Shown here: in pieces, positions 1 to 12,810 of the stretch
Position numbering within the stretch: position 1 is the stretch's first letter
How the letters are laid out: each line of letters begins with the position of its first letter
Assembly: GCA_022385805.1 (NCBI GenBank)
Contig: MU277697.1
Span: forward strand, 220,974 to 284,973
DNA from: Pilatotrama ljubarskyi
Taxonomy: Eukaryota > Basidiomycota > Agaricomycetes > Polyporales > Polyporaceae
DNA: 64,000 bases
Reading direction: 5' to 3'
Notes under the pieces: model-generated
Seen by the model: the letters and a program-made list of their open reading frames with translations, nothing else
Databases searched by the model: none
What the model was told of the DNA's origin: nothing
Made by a program: the position numbers and the translations under genes

Positions 1-804
1 CGCCGAGAAGAGGTGTCGATACATTATGGGGAATACGACGCCTCCTACGCTGGAGTGATCAGTAGCAATTCTCGAACGCAGGGATACGCCGTCACCAACC
101 GACGCCGGATCCTGCGATGGCTATGCCGACAGCCGTGGCTCTGTACCTCCGGAAATGAGTTGATATTGAGGCGAAGGTCGGATAGAACCTGGCCATGAAT
201 AGATGAGGCTTCACTTGGTACTATGTATCGTTCGGCACTGGCAATACTCACAGCATGCCATATGAGAGCCCGGTAAGCAGACCCTGCACGAGCAGGAACT
301 GGTAGTACTGCATGCACACGCTCGTGAGCATGGTGCTGACTACCAGGACGATGGACCCCGGAATCAAAATAACACGGGGGCCATATGCATCGAATATTCG
401 GCCGAGGAAACCTCCCTTCACGATGCCATGAGTACGCTATCATGTATGTCTGCCGATGCGAGATTGGTACTCACAGAGAAGTAGAGGATCCATAACTGCA
501 GTGACCCAATCCAGGATATCGTTGATGCAGGGAGATCCCGCAGCTGGTTTTCTGCGTACCATGTCTCGAACACTCCGAACGCGGTGAGCTGGCCGCAGCA
601 GAATAGAGCCAGTACTGCGCCAAAGACGGTAAGCCAAGCCTTGAACCCGCCGTCCGGGTACCCCGAGTCATCTGGAAAGACAGGCGGGGAGCGAGAGCGG
701 CTATCCCCGGCCGACTTCGGTTCTGGGGTTTCAGCAACGGAGTTTACACATGTAGCCAAGGTAGCAGACTCCATGTCGGGGTGTCGCTCGGCCAGGAGAG
801 CCAT
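1..804 (-). CDS. MCT-like major facilitator transporter, copy 1 (3' part outside window)
   Basis: N-terminal part of a 12-helix major facilitator of the monocarboxylate-transporter (MCT/Mch) type, expected in the plasma membrane. I choose ATG 804 (MALLAERHPDM). An in-frame ATG lies 20 codons upstream at 864. After a polar N-terminus comes the family hallmark YPDGGFKAWLTVFGA, then a helix with FETWYAENQLRDLP and SWIGSLQLWILYF. Exons read 804-475, 415-252, 188-100 and 44-1, all with GT..AG borders. The later exons carry GGFLGRIFDAYGP and FYPTFASISTHFRRYRATAV. Introns fall at the same codons as in the neighbouring transporter at 1620-3216, so the pair arose by tandem duplication. About half the protein, including the last helices, lies beyond the window edge. 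Substrate unknown; monocarboxylates, riboflavin or other small acids are possible in this family. Confidence 0.88.
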
Positions 805-1619
805 CGAGGAGTTGTAGGGAGAGCGACGCAAACGGGAGAGGTGCACTATGCTGCAGTATTCCACGGATCCCGAGCGGCATGATATAGGCTAGGGCCAGAC
901 GGACGAAGCTGCGTCTTAACGCCCGATATTGGCCATGCGTCGGGGGACTCCCTGGCCATATAAGCGGCGAGGAAGAAATGACCCCATTCGAGCGCCAGTC
1001 AAACCCAGAAGATGGTTTAGGACGGCTTCCTCTGATCATGCTCACCATCGTGAGACTGTCTGCGAAGGGGAGTTCACATTTTTGAGATAGTCACCAGATA
1101 GGGCGGCGAGAATACCTCACAGGGACTCGGCGCCGCCGGCACGCAATGGCGCACAAGACTTGATGTGCGGACATGGTACGTATGAGAGTCTGAAATGCCA
1201 TACAATGCCAGCATGAGGGCGGTCGGCCGCGCGGCATTCAACAGCGTGGATAATGCACCGATGGAAGCACCATCCAGAATGCCTCTACTCGGTAGCTTGT
1301 GAAGGTGTGCCTTCATGCGAACCAGGATCGCCGTATTTCATCGCCTTGCCTCTGGGCAAACTACCTGCACATCAGATACGAGGTCAGTAAGGAGCACAAA
1401 GCGATAGAGTGTGCGAGGTACTTGCTCTGGTGCTGTCCAGGTGATCATATGCTCACACGTAACCGTTCGAAGAAGGAAGACATGCGTGCCGCATCAAACT
1501 TCTTGTACGTGCCCGCCCCTCGGAAACCACTGCCACCATGGGACAGACAGAAGCGCTAAGTCTATATGGATGAGTGTAAAAATACAGCGTTGCGGACAGG
1601 ATCTCATAGCGTCTGCCAA
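805..1619. other. Intergenic stretch between the two transporters
   Basis: It should hold the promoter of copy 1 and the 3' end of copy 2. A minus-strand open stretch at 1316-1074 contains a moderately hydrophobic run (GALSTLLNAARPTALML) that could be an eroded piece of another transporter. I cannot match it to a family or connect it to exons, so it is not called as a gene. Confidence 0.4.
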
Positions 1620-3216
1620 TCAAACCACTGCCAAGGTCCGGCGGTCTATGCGTAGCCGCGCCCACAACATGAAGAACGAGCCGGCAACGTTTGAGACGCC
1701 GCAAAGCACGATCATCCCCGTATATGAGCCATGCCCTACCCTCAGGAGAGCTCCCGCCGCAGGACCGCCCGCAAGGGCTCTATGAATGCATGACAATGTT
1801 AGGCTCGCGAACCCGGGCGCTACGAGAGGTCATGGACTCACGCGAATGATATAATACTATACAACATGCCGATCTTGGTGCCAACCTCCTTGCGTTCCGA
1901 GATCTGAGCCACGCAGGGAATGAGCAGCGCAATGAAGGCGCCAGAGAAGAACCCATATACGATGGCGAAGAGCACGATCGCAACGAGACTCTTTGCGAAG
2001 ATCCAGAACACTAGCGCTGAGAGTCCCATGAGGAAGGCGCACGGCACCATGACATTGAAGCGACCGACGGCGTCGGAAAGTAAGGGCGGGGCTAGGCGGC
2101 CGAGCGTCCCTCCTCCATTCATGGCAGACAGGATGTAGAAGATGGTAGAGGCGGAGATACCGTTGTCCTTTGCGTAATCGGCGATGTAGAAGAACGGGAT
2201 GAAGAGTCCTAAAGGATTGACGTGAGCAATATGAACGATCTTAGATAGTCAAAGAGGCACTCACCGAGACATATCAGGATGCTGCCCGCGACCACGAGTA
2301 CAAACGACCCGTCTTGCAGCAGGGCACACTTGAGAACGGAGGTCTTCTGCTGTCCAGGCGGACGCATGCTGGTGACTGTGATCACAGCCACGCAGCACGC
2401 GGCAAGCGAGATGAAGCCCGAGATTCGAACTGCCCAGCCGAAGCCCACGCGCTCAAAGAGCTGCTGGAACAGAACGGGATACACGACACCGCCTGCCGGA
2501 GATTGTTCAAGACCTGCGTGGACCACCCAGCAAACTTAACGAACCTACGCCGGAGCCTGCGATAGCAATGCCAACAGCGGTCCCTCGGTACTTGTCAAAA
2601 TGCGTGGATATCGCAGCAAGTGATGGATAGAACCTGCTGAACGGTCAGCACTTGTTCCTCCACGAAGTTCGGGTACGCACATCATTCCGACGCCTAATCC
2701 AAACAATATTCCTTGAGCGAGGACGAACTGGTAATATCTTGACGCCAAACTCGTCATCATTATACTGAAGACGAGGACGACAGAACCAGGAATCATGATG
2801 ACTCGCGGTCCGTATGCATCGAAGATGAGACCAACAAAACCGCCCTATCCTCAGCTGTGATCAGTGCCGACGGTGCATTCGGCGAACTTAGCACGCACCG
2901 AGAAGAAGAATATCCATAGCTGCAATGAGCCAATCCAGGCAATTGTGGACGGCGGCAATTCGCGCAGTTGGTGTCCGGCATACCATGTCTGAAATGTGCC
3001 GAACGAGTTCAACTGCCCGAACGTGCAAAAGAGCGCAAGGAAAGCTCCCAGCACGGTTAGCCATGCTCGTACGCCGCCGTCCGGATAGCTGGCTGTCACG
3101 GGTATGCTAACAGAGGAGTTCTTCTCCCCGTGAGCCAATTCGTCGAGGCCCGTATCCGCCATCATAATGTTATCGTCAATGTGACTCGTTGACCGACATG
3201 CTGGCCATTTGTTCAT
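1620..3216 (-). CDS. MCT-like major facilitator transporter, copy 2 (complete)
   Basis: A complete six-exon gene: 3216-2899, 2844-2681, 2633-2545, 2492-2265, 2208-1842 and 1779-1620, ending in TGA. The exons sum to 1,326 nt, giving 441 residues in one frame. Start at ATG 3216 (MNKWPACRST); a second in-frame ATG pair follows 17 codons later. The protein has the MCT signature YPDGGVRAWLTVLGA, GGFVGLIFDAYGPRV, and FYPSLAAISTHFDKYRGT leading into GVGGVVYPVLFQQLF. The C-terminal half begins with FIPFFYIADYAKDNGIS and contains NGGGTLGRLAPPLLSD. Family knowledge: proton-coupled or facilitative uptake or export of monocarboxylates and related solutes across the plasma membrane. Substrate is not deducible. 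Its neighbour at 1-804 shares intron positions and most motifs, so this is a local duplication. Confidence 0.92.
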
Positions 3217-5457
3217 GATGGAGCTGGAAGGGAATCCAGACGGAGGCGCGAGAGGGCCAGTGGGGAAGCGGGAGCAGGAGCGACGTCGTTAGATGCCCTG
3301 TAGATATATGTGATGTATGCAACATCGTGGCTGCTCTGAGGATCCGCTTGAGACCCTGGGAATCGGATCTTTGAAGTGAAGTGGACAGGCCCCTGCGATA
3401 GTCCGTTCCCTGTCGGAGGAGTTGTCAGCTCCGCGATGCGTAGGGAAGACGGAGGCCACGGAACCAGCTGCGCCGGCCCGTCATGGATGTCAACTAACCT
3501 GTTCAGAGCTTCGCTTGGCGAATCGGCGATGGTTCCTGCGCGCTTTGGGCGGGGCTGGGACAGATCTGCTGGACAGGACCCTCCTAGAATGGACCTATCC
3601 GTCAATCACGGACAGTTAGACATCCGGCATGATGGTAGAGAACGGGACACTTACCTCAGAGCTAGAGCGCTCCCTCGGGCCCAGCGCACAACACCTTGCT
3701 CAACAGAGGAGAGAGGTGTCCTATAACGGTTCGGTGCCGATGGATAAGTATGAGTGAGACTACAGCACGGCCTATAGCGCTCAGCGCCCGAGCAGCTGTT
3801 GAGGTCGCTTCGGATTAGACGCTCGCCGAACGCTCGTGGTGAATGGGCGTCCCTTACGTTGATCGAATATCAGGACCTTGGTGCACTTGCTCAGGGATAC
3901 GTGCGTTTGCGGGTATCCCCACAATAAAGCACCACGATGCGGGTAGAGCCTAGAAAGTGGCAATTGAACACGGCAAAGTCCTCCATCAGATGACCAAAGG
4001 GCAGGGTTCAAACAGCAGCGGCGAGTGGACAAGTTGCTACTCACCTCAGTGAGTCCCGGTGACCAACTGCCTGCACATACGTTAGTACGTGGATTGCATG
4101 GTAGTGGAATATTGCCGCTCCGTGTCCCAATCACAAGCACAGACCGTTCACAGCCATAGATTCTCGTCCGCGTCACCTTTGCGAGCTCCTTGGTTCTCGG
4201 GACTTAATCTAGATTCTTGGACTTCGGAGAGTGTGTCCGTGTAACTCCGAGTTCAAAGCAGCGAGGTGCATGCGTGGACTGCCGGGCCACCCCGACAACG
4301 ACGGAGTGCGACGGCGTGACTGCGTTGTCCATGCCTTCCGGAAGCGCGAAACATGGACAGGGCGCGGAGAGAAGTCCGGCGGTTCGGTTCGGGGCTAGAG
4401 TGGCGTCTAGGCGTTCGGTGTGCGTCCATTCGGAGAGGAGGTCAAAGCAGCGAAGCTCGAGACGCACCGCGCGGGCTTGGAGGGCGCTGTACGCTCCCCA
4501 CCCCTCGATGTCCGCGCCGACTGAGCTGAACCCGCCGAATTCGTAGAACTGTTCAGCGTGCCGGTGGCGTCAAGCACAAGTATAGCAGCTGAGGGGCCCG
4601 AAGTGCATACCTGTTTCCAGCGGTCGTTGTCTCGGGTCGCCAGGGGGAGACCTAGATGGGAGCGGTGAGTTTCACAGACCTGAGTGTTGAGAGGGGAAGA
4701 GGCGATCACTGTCGGGATAGTGTCTTGGTTGGCGTCTCTCTACTCAAGTTTGGGTGGACAGACGAAGGATGAACACGAACCAACCGCCTGATCGGTGGTC
4801 ACGGTGGTGGTGGTGGTGGTAACCTAACCCTAGACGAACAAGGCACGGACGACTCTGAATGTGTGACTGCGTGACGACCCGGGCCGTCCTCAGGAGTCAG
4901 AGTATAGTCAAGGTTATACATCTGCAAAAAGTCTAAGCGCTCGCGCACCCCCGCGAGACCTTACAATCACTCCAAGCTACCGCGAGAAGGGCTCCCGATC
5001 GCGCAAGCAATCGGGGAATAGGCACGTCTTCGCACTCCCTGCAATCCGTATGCTGTGGTATCGCGAGCGTGTGTGCTCATGACAAGCAACCGCAGGGCTC
5101 AAGGTCGGTTGTCGGTATCGCAGGCCATCGCGAGTATGTGGTCGGGAGGATGCCAGCGGGACGGGACGGGACAGCCACTGCGCCAGCTGCGAGCTGCGAC
5201 GGAGAAAGTCGGAACAAGGGGATGAGTATCGCACAGGCCGATGTGATAATATGACACAGTCGCATTCGTGAACAGACACTAGAAGTACACAATTGCGGGG
5301 CAACAACCGGACGTTCACGACTATTGTACAGTAGGCACATATATCCATTCGGCCCGCTAGACAGACAGTACTGGTAGAGTTTGGATCTTTGATGTGAGTT
5401 GGGATGCAGAATTGACATATTGACGACTTGATGTAGGGGAAATGAATGAGTGGCGCG
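3217..5457. other. Gene-free stretch
   Basis: About 2.2 kb without a supportable gene. It contains one copy of a 108-116-bp duplicated block (3528-3635), a GGT trinucleotide run near 4801-4821, and overlapping open stretches around 4204-4709 on both strands with no recognisable domain. The 3' flank of the DUF6698 gene begins at 5457. Confidence 0.4.
3528..3635 (+). repeat. Dispersed duplicate block, copy 1
   Basis: A block of about 108 bp starting GATGGTTCCTGCGCGCTTTG, clearly similar to 13750-13865 in the same orientation. Shared segments include GACAGGACCCTCC and GTCAATCACGGACAGTT. Flanks are unrelated. It is probably a fragment of an old mobile element, since it also abuts the truncated beta-mannosidase. 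No terminal repeats or target duplications were seen. Confidence 0.6.
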
Positions 5458-7609
5458 TCACTCTGCGCCGTCGCCGGACGTAGCACTGGCAGGGACTGGG
5501 GCGGGGCCGGAGGTTTCAGGAGACGCATCCGAATGAGGAGTGGGCGCCCGAGATGATGGCTCCGGAGCAGGGGGCGGCGGGTTGACAGTAGCCATGCGGC
5601 GGGCAGCACGAGCAGCACGCTGCTGCTCGAGAAGACTGGTTTGGGGAACAGCAGCAGGCCGCCTGATCGCCAGTGCACCCGGAGTAATCATCGCTGTGCC
5701 ATAGACAGAACTAGCCCACGATAGAGGACGTAAGCATAAGGCTTCAGGTGTTGTCAAGCGAAGAGCATGAAGGCTATACTTACGAGTTCCAGAAGATCAA
5801 TGTCTCACGGACCCAGTCCTCGTCCACGCTGCGACCACCCTTGAAGAGCTTGATAATGTTTGCATAAAACTCCTGGCCATCAAAATCGCCGTCCTTGACT
5901 TCCCACGTCTCCGAAGAGGACAGTAGGTTTCGTACCTGGGATACTCGGGTTAGAGATAGGCCCGCAAGAGATGCGGAGGTGTTAGCGTGGACTTACGAGG
6001 GTTGCCACGTAGGCGATGGTCTCGGGCGCCACTCTGTCCAGTTTGTAGATCTGCGAAATGCAGCCACGGCCGAGACCCTTCTTGCCTGCAGGCTTGGTGA
6101 CGGAACTCGGGCTTGTGAGGACATGCCGTACGGTCTAGAGAATAGCCAGCAAGTCAGCATCGACGACTTGTAGTACTGTCAGCGAGTCTTGCCTTGATGA
6201 GGAGCCCGCTCCGAAGGAGCCCGACGTCGATGGCATCCTTGTCGAATTCCTCGTCATCGCTGTAGAGGAAGCTCGGATAGTCCTCGTGATCGATCTTGAC
6301 GTCCATGCCAATGACTGCATCACAGAACCTGGCATGGGACGCGTGAGTCTCGGAGTGGTAACCGAAGGCGACACGTGGAACTCACATCTGTGGGTCGTCA
6401 TCGAATTCGTCCCGCGACGCGCGCGGCACAAGCAGGCGCGCGGTCCAGACGGAATGCCATCCATACCAGTGCTTGTTCTTGCGCTGGTTGTTGTTCGGTG
6501 GGGCAACCTTCTGAAGGCTCGGCGTGATGAGCGCCTCCTCGACGTAGTCCGGGATACACTTCTTGAGACTGTTGAGGTCAGTAGCACGGGCCTGTCGAGC
6601 ATGGGTGTCGAGCTTGATGGGGCAATATGAGACACATGCATCTGAGATGAAACACTGCAACTCACGAAGGCTCCTAGAATAAAAGTGTCGTGTGCTTGGC
6701 CAACCATGAGCGGTACAACCTGCTCAAGGAAAGGCAGCCGTTCTTGAAGCCATTCAAAGACCTTGACGTAGTGCTTCTCTTTCGCGAGGTCCTGACGCTG
6801 CTTTGGTGACAATCTAAAGTAAAGAAGTAGACATAGAGTGAGCATGGAATTGTCCGAGAGATAACACAGCGCACCTGTCTTCCGGCACATTCCAGCGGGG
6901 TGGTGTGCCGCTGTACCAGGACATGCCGACGGTGACGATGAGGGACATGTCGACAAAGGGGCCCTGCATACGGGGGATCAACCTGCCGAGCTTGGAGAGC
7001 TGACCCGCTGGGCTGGCTTTGTCTCTGCTCGGAACATAGGCCTAGATAGATACAAGTCGGGCTGATAGAACTCACCTGATCGACCACTTTGAGCTCTTGG
7101 TGGCCCGCAGAGTCCTGAAGAGCTTGTTATAGAAGGCCCAGTTCACGTCAGCCTCGCCATCGAGCTCTTCGGGAATCTCTTGATCTTCCTCGATATCACG
7201 GTCATCTGCATCGGAGCCATCATGGCGGCCGCCACGCACGTTCGTGTTCTGGCGTCGGCTGCCCCTGCGGTGAGAAGGTGTGATGTGGTGGCGACCATGG
7301 GGCTCTCTATTACGAGGCACAACAGTGCGGTCCCAACGGCCTTGGCTGGGAGAGCTCCGACGCGGGGGAGGGCTTTTGCTTCGCCCTCGATGCTGCTCAG
7401 CATCATCGTAGTCTCGCGAGTCCCGGTCGTGTACATAGTCACAAAGACCAGCATGACGGTCGCGCTCGTCGTGTCCACGGTAACGACCGCGCTGCGACGA
7501 GTACATGTCATCGTAGTCATTATCTCGGGAGGTCCTACAAATCAATCAGAAGACTGCAAGGACGAAGATTTGGTGCTTACGGGCGCTGCGGGCTGCGAGG
7601 AGTAGGCAT
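5458..7609 (-). CDS. DUF6698-type protein with acidic/basic low-complexity N-terminus
   Basis: Starts at ATG 7609 with a 29-nt first exon (MPTPRSPQR), intron 7580-7535, then a long second exon 7534-7076. Further exons follow near 7040, 6820, 6660, 6325, 6130, 5940 and 5740, and TGA is at 5460-5458. The first 110 residues are rich in R, D, H and S. The middle carries KHYVKVFEWLQERLPFLEQV and KNKHWYGWHSVWTARLLVP. The diagnostic part is YPSFLYSDDEEFD, GLLRSGLL, TVRHVLTSPSSV and ISQIYKLDRVAPETIAYVAT, followed by EFYANIIKLF and a Trp before the last intron. From memory, this order matches DUF6698, an agaricomycete-specific family of unknown function whose copies are often numerous and associated with transposon-like genes. 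The Pro/Ala-rich tail has no visible motif. No break in the frame was found. Confidence 0.82.
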
Positions 7610-7983
7610 TGGTGAGGGCGTTCACTGATAGTATGAGGCGGCAGGAGATGCGTAGAGGAAGCAGGATTGATGGGGCCTGAATTGGGGGGTGCGCTGGCCT
7701 TTATCTACTCACAGAGGCGTCGACATGACTCGCAATTGGAGAGGTACAGTGAGGCACCATTCTTATGCCGCACCCGGGTCGTCAGCGGCGCTCAATGTGG
7801 CGGGACCGGGGCGCGTTGTAGGCCCGCATCATGTGACCGCGTCTCGCGTGGGTGGCCTCGTGAAGTGTGGACTTGGCGCTCAGCCAGACTCACCGTACGT
7901 TCCTGGCTTCCCCTACCATCCTCCACTGGGAGAGGGCTATGCGATCTCTCTGGCAATTTCTTCTGTTGCTCGCTCTGTGCTTG

Positions 7984-10900
7984 ATGTTTACTTGTCCTGA
8001 GTGCGGAGACCCGTATACCCTTTACCGGCTCCACCAGAGGAATTGCAAGCGGACGTTTGCGCTTCTTCAAGATGGACTCGCCCAGAGGAAGCATCAAAGA
8101 GAACAGGATGAGCTAGAGCGAGTAGCAAAGCAGCGCCGTCTTGACGAGGAAAGAGCGGCTGCAAGGCAAGCTGAGCAACAGGAACAGGAACGGGTAGAAG
8201 TGAGTGAGCTTCAATCATATCTGTTGATGTTCTACTGACTCGAACAGCGCGAACGGCTTACATACGAAAGCACATTTGTCGAATCATTCAGTCGCGCTGG
8301 TCGTCGTCGTCGGCCTCCCCGCCATCTAGCCGACATGTTACCCACCTCTCTTGCTGGTCTCCCGGAACACATACCCCGTCCCCCACCTCCCGCGCCCCCC
8401 CCTCCACATGCTTCCCCACCGTTGTCCTCGCATATGCCCGAGCCAGTGCCTCAGCCCTGTACTGTCAATATTGATACAAAGATCAATCGGTTCAGTGTGT
8501 TTCGCAGATACCTCCATGTTCTGCCTCAGCGCGACCCAGAAGAAGGGCTCACGATAGACTCGTTCACGGACATCAAAACCCATCTCCGTGCAGCCTCGGC
8601 TTCAATCCAGCGGACACCTCTCTTCTCATTCGGCACACAAGCACTTCGTGTGCTGAAAGACAAGGCCGCGGCATCCTTTGCACCGTTCGCCAACATCACA
8701 GTCTTTCGGCTCATGCACTGGTTATACAGCGGCTCCTCAATGAAGACCCCTGGTGAGCTCAATCGGCTCGTCCACGACATCTTCTTAGCCCCAGAATACC
8801 GACGTGAGCATATCAACGACTTCAATGCCAACCGCGAAAACGACCGGCTCGACAAGCATGGGGAGACGCCAAACACCTTTGCGCCGGAAGACGGATGGCG
8901 TGTAGGCTCCGTGAAGATACGTCTGCCGAAGGAGCGTCACCGTCACGCGAGCGAGGAGGATGCGCCTGTACTGGAGGTCTCAGAGGTATACTACCGGTCA
9001 CTTCTCAGTGTCTTCAAGGCGGCCTGCGAGGACGCGTCTGCAAAGGCGTTCCATTGGATGCCCTTCAAGCTCTTTCACCGCCCCAAGCCCGGCACACCTG
9101 CCGACCCACCTTCTCCTGCTGAACGACTATATGGCGATGCGTACACATCAGATGCCATGATCGAGGAAAACGAGAAGATACAGGCCAAGGCACGCGACGA
9201 CCGGGAGCCCGGTGATGCACCCGACACAGAATACGTCCCAATCCCCTGTATGTTTGCCTCCGACTCCACGCACCTCACCAACTTCGGTACTGCCGCTCTC
9301 TGGCCCATCTATGTCTTCTTTGCGAATCTCTCCAAATACATCCGGGCCTGTCCATCGTCATTCTCGGCACATCATCTTGCGTATATCCCCTCGGTGAGCT
9401 TCCTCCTATCGCAACTGCCAGATCGCTCAATCTATACTGTCAACTGATGGTCGCTATCAGCTACCTCTCACCATCCAGACAGTATACCAAGAAGTATATG
9501 GCGAGCCTGCTTCGGCCGCTGTCCTGCGCTTCTGCAAGCGCGAGCTGATGCAGCAGATCTGGTTTCTTCTGCTCGACGATGACTTTGTCAAGGCATACGT
9601 ACACGGCATCCTAGTCCAATGTGGAGACGGGATCACGCGGAGAATCTTTCCTCGCATACTCACATACTCTGCAGACTACCCAGAGAAGTACGTGTGATGC
9701 TGTGCTTCATAGAATCACATTCACTGACGCTTTGGGTGCTGGTTGTAGGTGCCTTATCGCCTGCATCAAGTTCCTTGCCCGCTGCCCGTGTCCTGAGTGC
9801 CATGTCACCAAGGACAAAATCCACCTCATAGGGACCACTGCCGACATGCGGACGCGCCGGACTCGCACACGCAAGGACAACCATCAACTCCGGGTCGATA
9901 TCGAGGCAGCACGTCGGAATATATTCCAGTTTGGTGCGCCACCCGAGGGCACCACTGTCGAAGGGATCTTAGGCGCGACGTCTACCACACCCACGCGGGT
10001 ACATATTGTCATCATCGTTCTGGCCTGGGTTCGGATGCTCATGGACAATCCCGTTACAGAGTGCATTCTCGACATGCCTTGCGGAGTTTGGTTTCAATGT
10101 TTACGAGATGCTTGTGCCCGACCTCCTCCACGAGTTCGAGCTGGGCGTCTGGAAGGCCACCATGATGCACCTTGTTCGCATCCTCATTGCAGCTGGAGGG
10201 CGATGCGTCCAAGAAATGGACGAACGGTATGTGTTCAACTGCTCAGTTGTCCTCGACATGCTGATCTTTGATCCAGGTTTTCGAAAGTTCCAACCTTTGG
10301 ACGTGACACGATCCGTCGTTTGGGCGCCAATGTCTCGGGCTTCAAGAAACTGGCAGCACGCGACTATGAAGATCTCCTCCAGTGTGCCTGGCCTGTATTC
10401 GAGGGTCTGCTACCTCCGCGCTACAACAAGATCATCCTCGATATGATCTTTGTCCTCGCCACCTGGCATGCTCTTGCGAAGCTCCGCCTCCACTCTGAGT
10501 CAACACTACGAGTTCTCGAGCAGACCACGACAGCGCTTGGTCAAGTCTTGCGCGCGTTTGCACGGGATGTATGCGTGAATTACCATACGAAGGAGCTTCC
10601 GAAGGAGACTGTCGCGCGGTTCCGGCGTACTAATGCTCAGGCAGCGCGCAGTGGTCAGCCGGCTGTGCCAGACTCCGCACAGCAATCTTCGGGGCTTGGG
10701 AAGGGCAAGAAAACGTCCGGTCAGCCGAAATTGAAGGCCTTCAACCTCGGTACATACAAACTCCATCGGCTGGGAGACTATCCAGCTTCAATCCGGAAGG
10801 CTGGGACGACTGACAACTACACCACGCAGACGGTGAGTGACCATGCAAGCATGATCACAATACCTCACATCAGATACATTGTCGATCAGTCAGAACTTGA

Positions 10901-12432
10901 GCATCGCCGTGTCAAGCGTTTCTATGCACGGACAAACAAGAACTCGTGCTTCGCATGGCAGATCGCTCGACACCAACGCCGCGAGCAACTCCTCAACAAG
11001 ATGCATAGGCAGCTACCGGGCGCAACACAGAAGCCCAGGCGGATGAATTCATCCCGGGCTTCCAAGAGCATGGGTGTGAAGGAGCGCCTGCTCCGTCGTC
11101 GCGCGCTCAACCTTGATTTCAAGACTTCGGAACCGCTACCCTTCGGGTCACCAAAGGAACATACACAGATCTCCGAGGAGCAGGCGCATCCAATTGACAT
11201 CAGTGATTATCTCCTGGAAAACAGTGATGACCCTGCATTTGAGGTGCCCAGTTCCTCCTGCGCTCGTGAGATGGTACTGATCACAAGGGCGCTGTGTGCA
11301 GGATTTCTATCAAAAACTACAGGTTCACGTTTTCAAGAGGCTCTCGGAGGCACGTTCTGGTGAGCGACATGACCACGAGGTCACTCGCGCCGACCTCCGG
11401 TTGCTACGAATCGCGCGCAACCGCATGTACCTGCACAAGGTCCTGCGTGTCAATTATACATCTTACGACATGCGGCGCGAACAGGATTCGATCAATCCCC
11501 GCTCTCACGCCGACATCCTCATGCTAGCACCTGCTGGCGAAGCTCACCCATACCTGTATGCGCGCGTCATCTCCATCTTCCACGTCAATGCACTGCTGCT
11601 CCACCCCAATGCGGAGGCCGAGGAACCGGAGCCCGAGCTCGTTCACGTCCTGTGGGTACGCTGGTATGAGCTTGACACCTCGATACCGGCGGGACTCTCA
11701 GCACGTCGCCCTTATCGCCTTCGCTTTGCGGGACTCGACGATGAGCCCTTCTCCTTCATTGCCCCTTCCCAGGTTCTGCGCAGCGTGCATATCATGCCTG
11801 CGCCCCATTATGGGCGTACCAACGCCGCTCTTCCCTTCCCGAGCATCACCCGTGGGGAGTCCTGCGAAGACGACGATTACACATTCTACTATGTGGGAAT
11901 GTACGTAGATGCCAGACGACAAATCCAATGCTATTTGCAATACTGACAGAAGCATACATATACCAGGTGGAGCGACCGTGACCTCTTCATGCGGTTCTTA
12001 GGCGGTGGTATCGGACATCAGCAGCGCGACGGCTCTATGCCCACGGTGCATGTAACACAGCCTGCTACAGTGGACCAGCCTGCGATGGACATGGACCACG
12101 ACGTTGAGGGTGACTCGGAACCTGCCTCGGGGACATGGGCTGAGGATGTCGATCCCGAGGACATGGCGTCCGACGACGACGATCCCCAGCGAGGATATTA
12201 TCCATCTGGCGACGAAGGCGAAGACATTGAAGAGGGCGACGGCGACAATAGGGAGGGAGACGGTCGCGGAGAAAGCGAGGTGCATGCCGAGGCTGATGCC
12301 ATGGAGGCTCCGCTTGAAGAACCGGATGCCGAGGACTCGTATGACGTTGATGAGGCGCCATATCTGGGTCCCGAGGATGGTGAGGGTGACTTCACCGACG
12401 ACTTTGAGTATGCGGGTTTCGCTTCACTGTAG
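7984..12432 (+). CDS. Plavaka-type (CACTA-like) DNA transposase
   Basis: A large multi-exon gene of roughly 1,200-1,300 codons. ATG 7984 opens directly into a Cys2 zinc-finger-like start (CPECGDPY..H..C), followed by a charged coiled coil. Exon 1 ends at 8199; exon 2 (8248-9393) has a Pro-rich linker. Later parts show CIKFLARCPCPECHVTKDKI, then VVDLLHEFELGVWK-like DLLHEFELGVWKATM, TFGRDTIRRLGANV, ARDYEDLLQCAWPVF, and YKLHRLGDYPASIRKAG followed by TTDNYTTQT and ELEHRRVKRFYAR. These are, in order, the hallmarks of Plavaka transposases of basidiomycetes, distant relatives of the CACTA superfamily. The last exon encodes a strongly acidic tail. The DxxH of DLLH and the later acidic residues are candidate catalytic residues (inference). 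Splice sites checked at several junctions are canonical and no stop was found, so the copy may be functional. No terminal inverted repeat could be identified, so element limits are unknown. Confidence 0.85.
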
Positions 12433-12810
12433 TTTGTGTAGTATGTAGTGTTTAGGTTGACTAGAACCCCGACTCGGAGATCATAACGAGTTACGAGCAA
12501 CTGTACGCGCTATAAGCATATGAAACATGACTCAAGCCTTCAAGTACCTATATATTCAGCTGTCCCAATGACCCTTGGCAAGCGATGGCGATTGCTCGGA
12601 GATGGGACATTCTCAGAGCCTCGGATTGGGAATCCACACTGCGCTTGGGGTCGCCTCGCGAGCGCTTGCGAGCCTCCGGGCGCTTGCACTCTCCGCAATC
12701 CTATACGCGCCATTCGGGTTTTTGCAGATGCTAGTTTCATGCATTGTGGCATATCCTGATGAGGTGCACGAACACAACTGGCAAACATCTCTAGAAGGTC
12801 GTCGAGACCG

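Noticed and set aside
4818..4834. CCTAACCCTAG resembling a telomere repeat
   Set aside because: Only about one and a half units, no array, and gene-containing DNA on both sides.
6135..6956. 273-codon minus-strand frame with an Arg/Ser/Thr-rich sequence
   Set aside because: It reads through introns of the DUF6698 gene in the wrong frame.
12433..12810. Search for inverted terminal repeats of the Plavaka element
   Set aside because: Comparison with 7610-7983 by eye gave no convincing inverted match, so no element boundary is reported.
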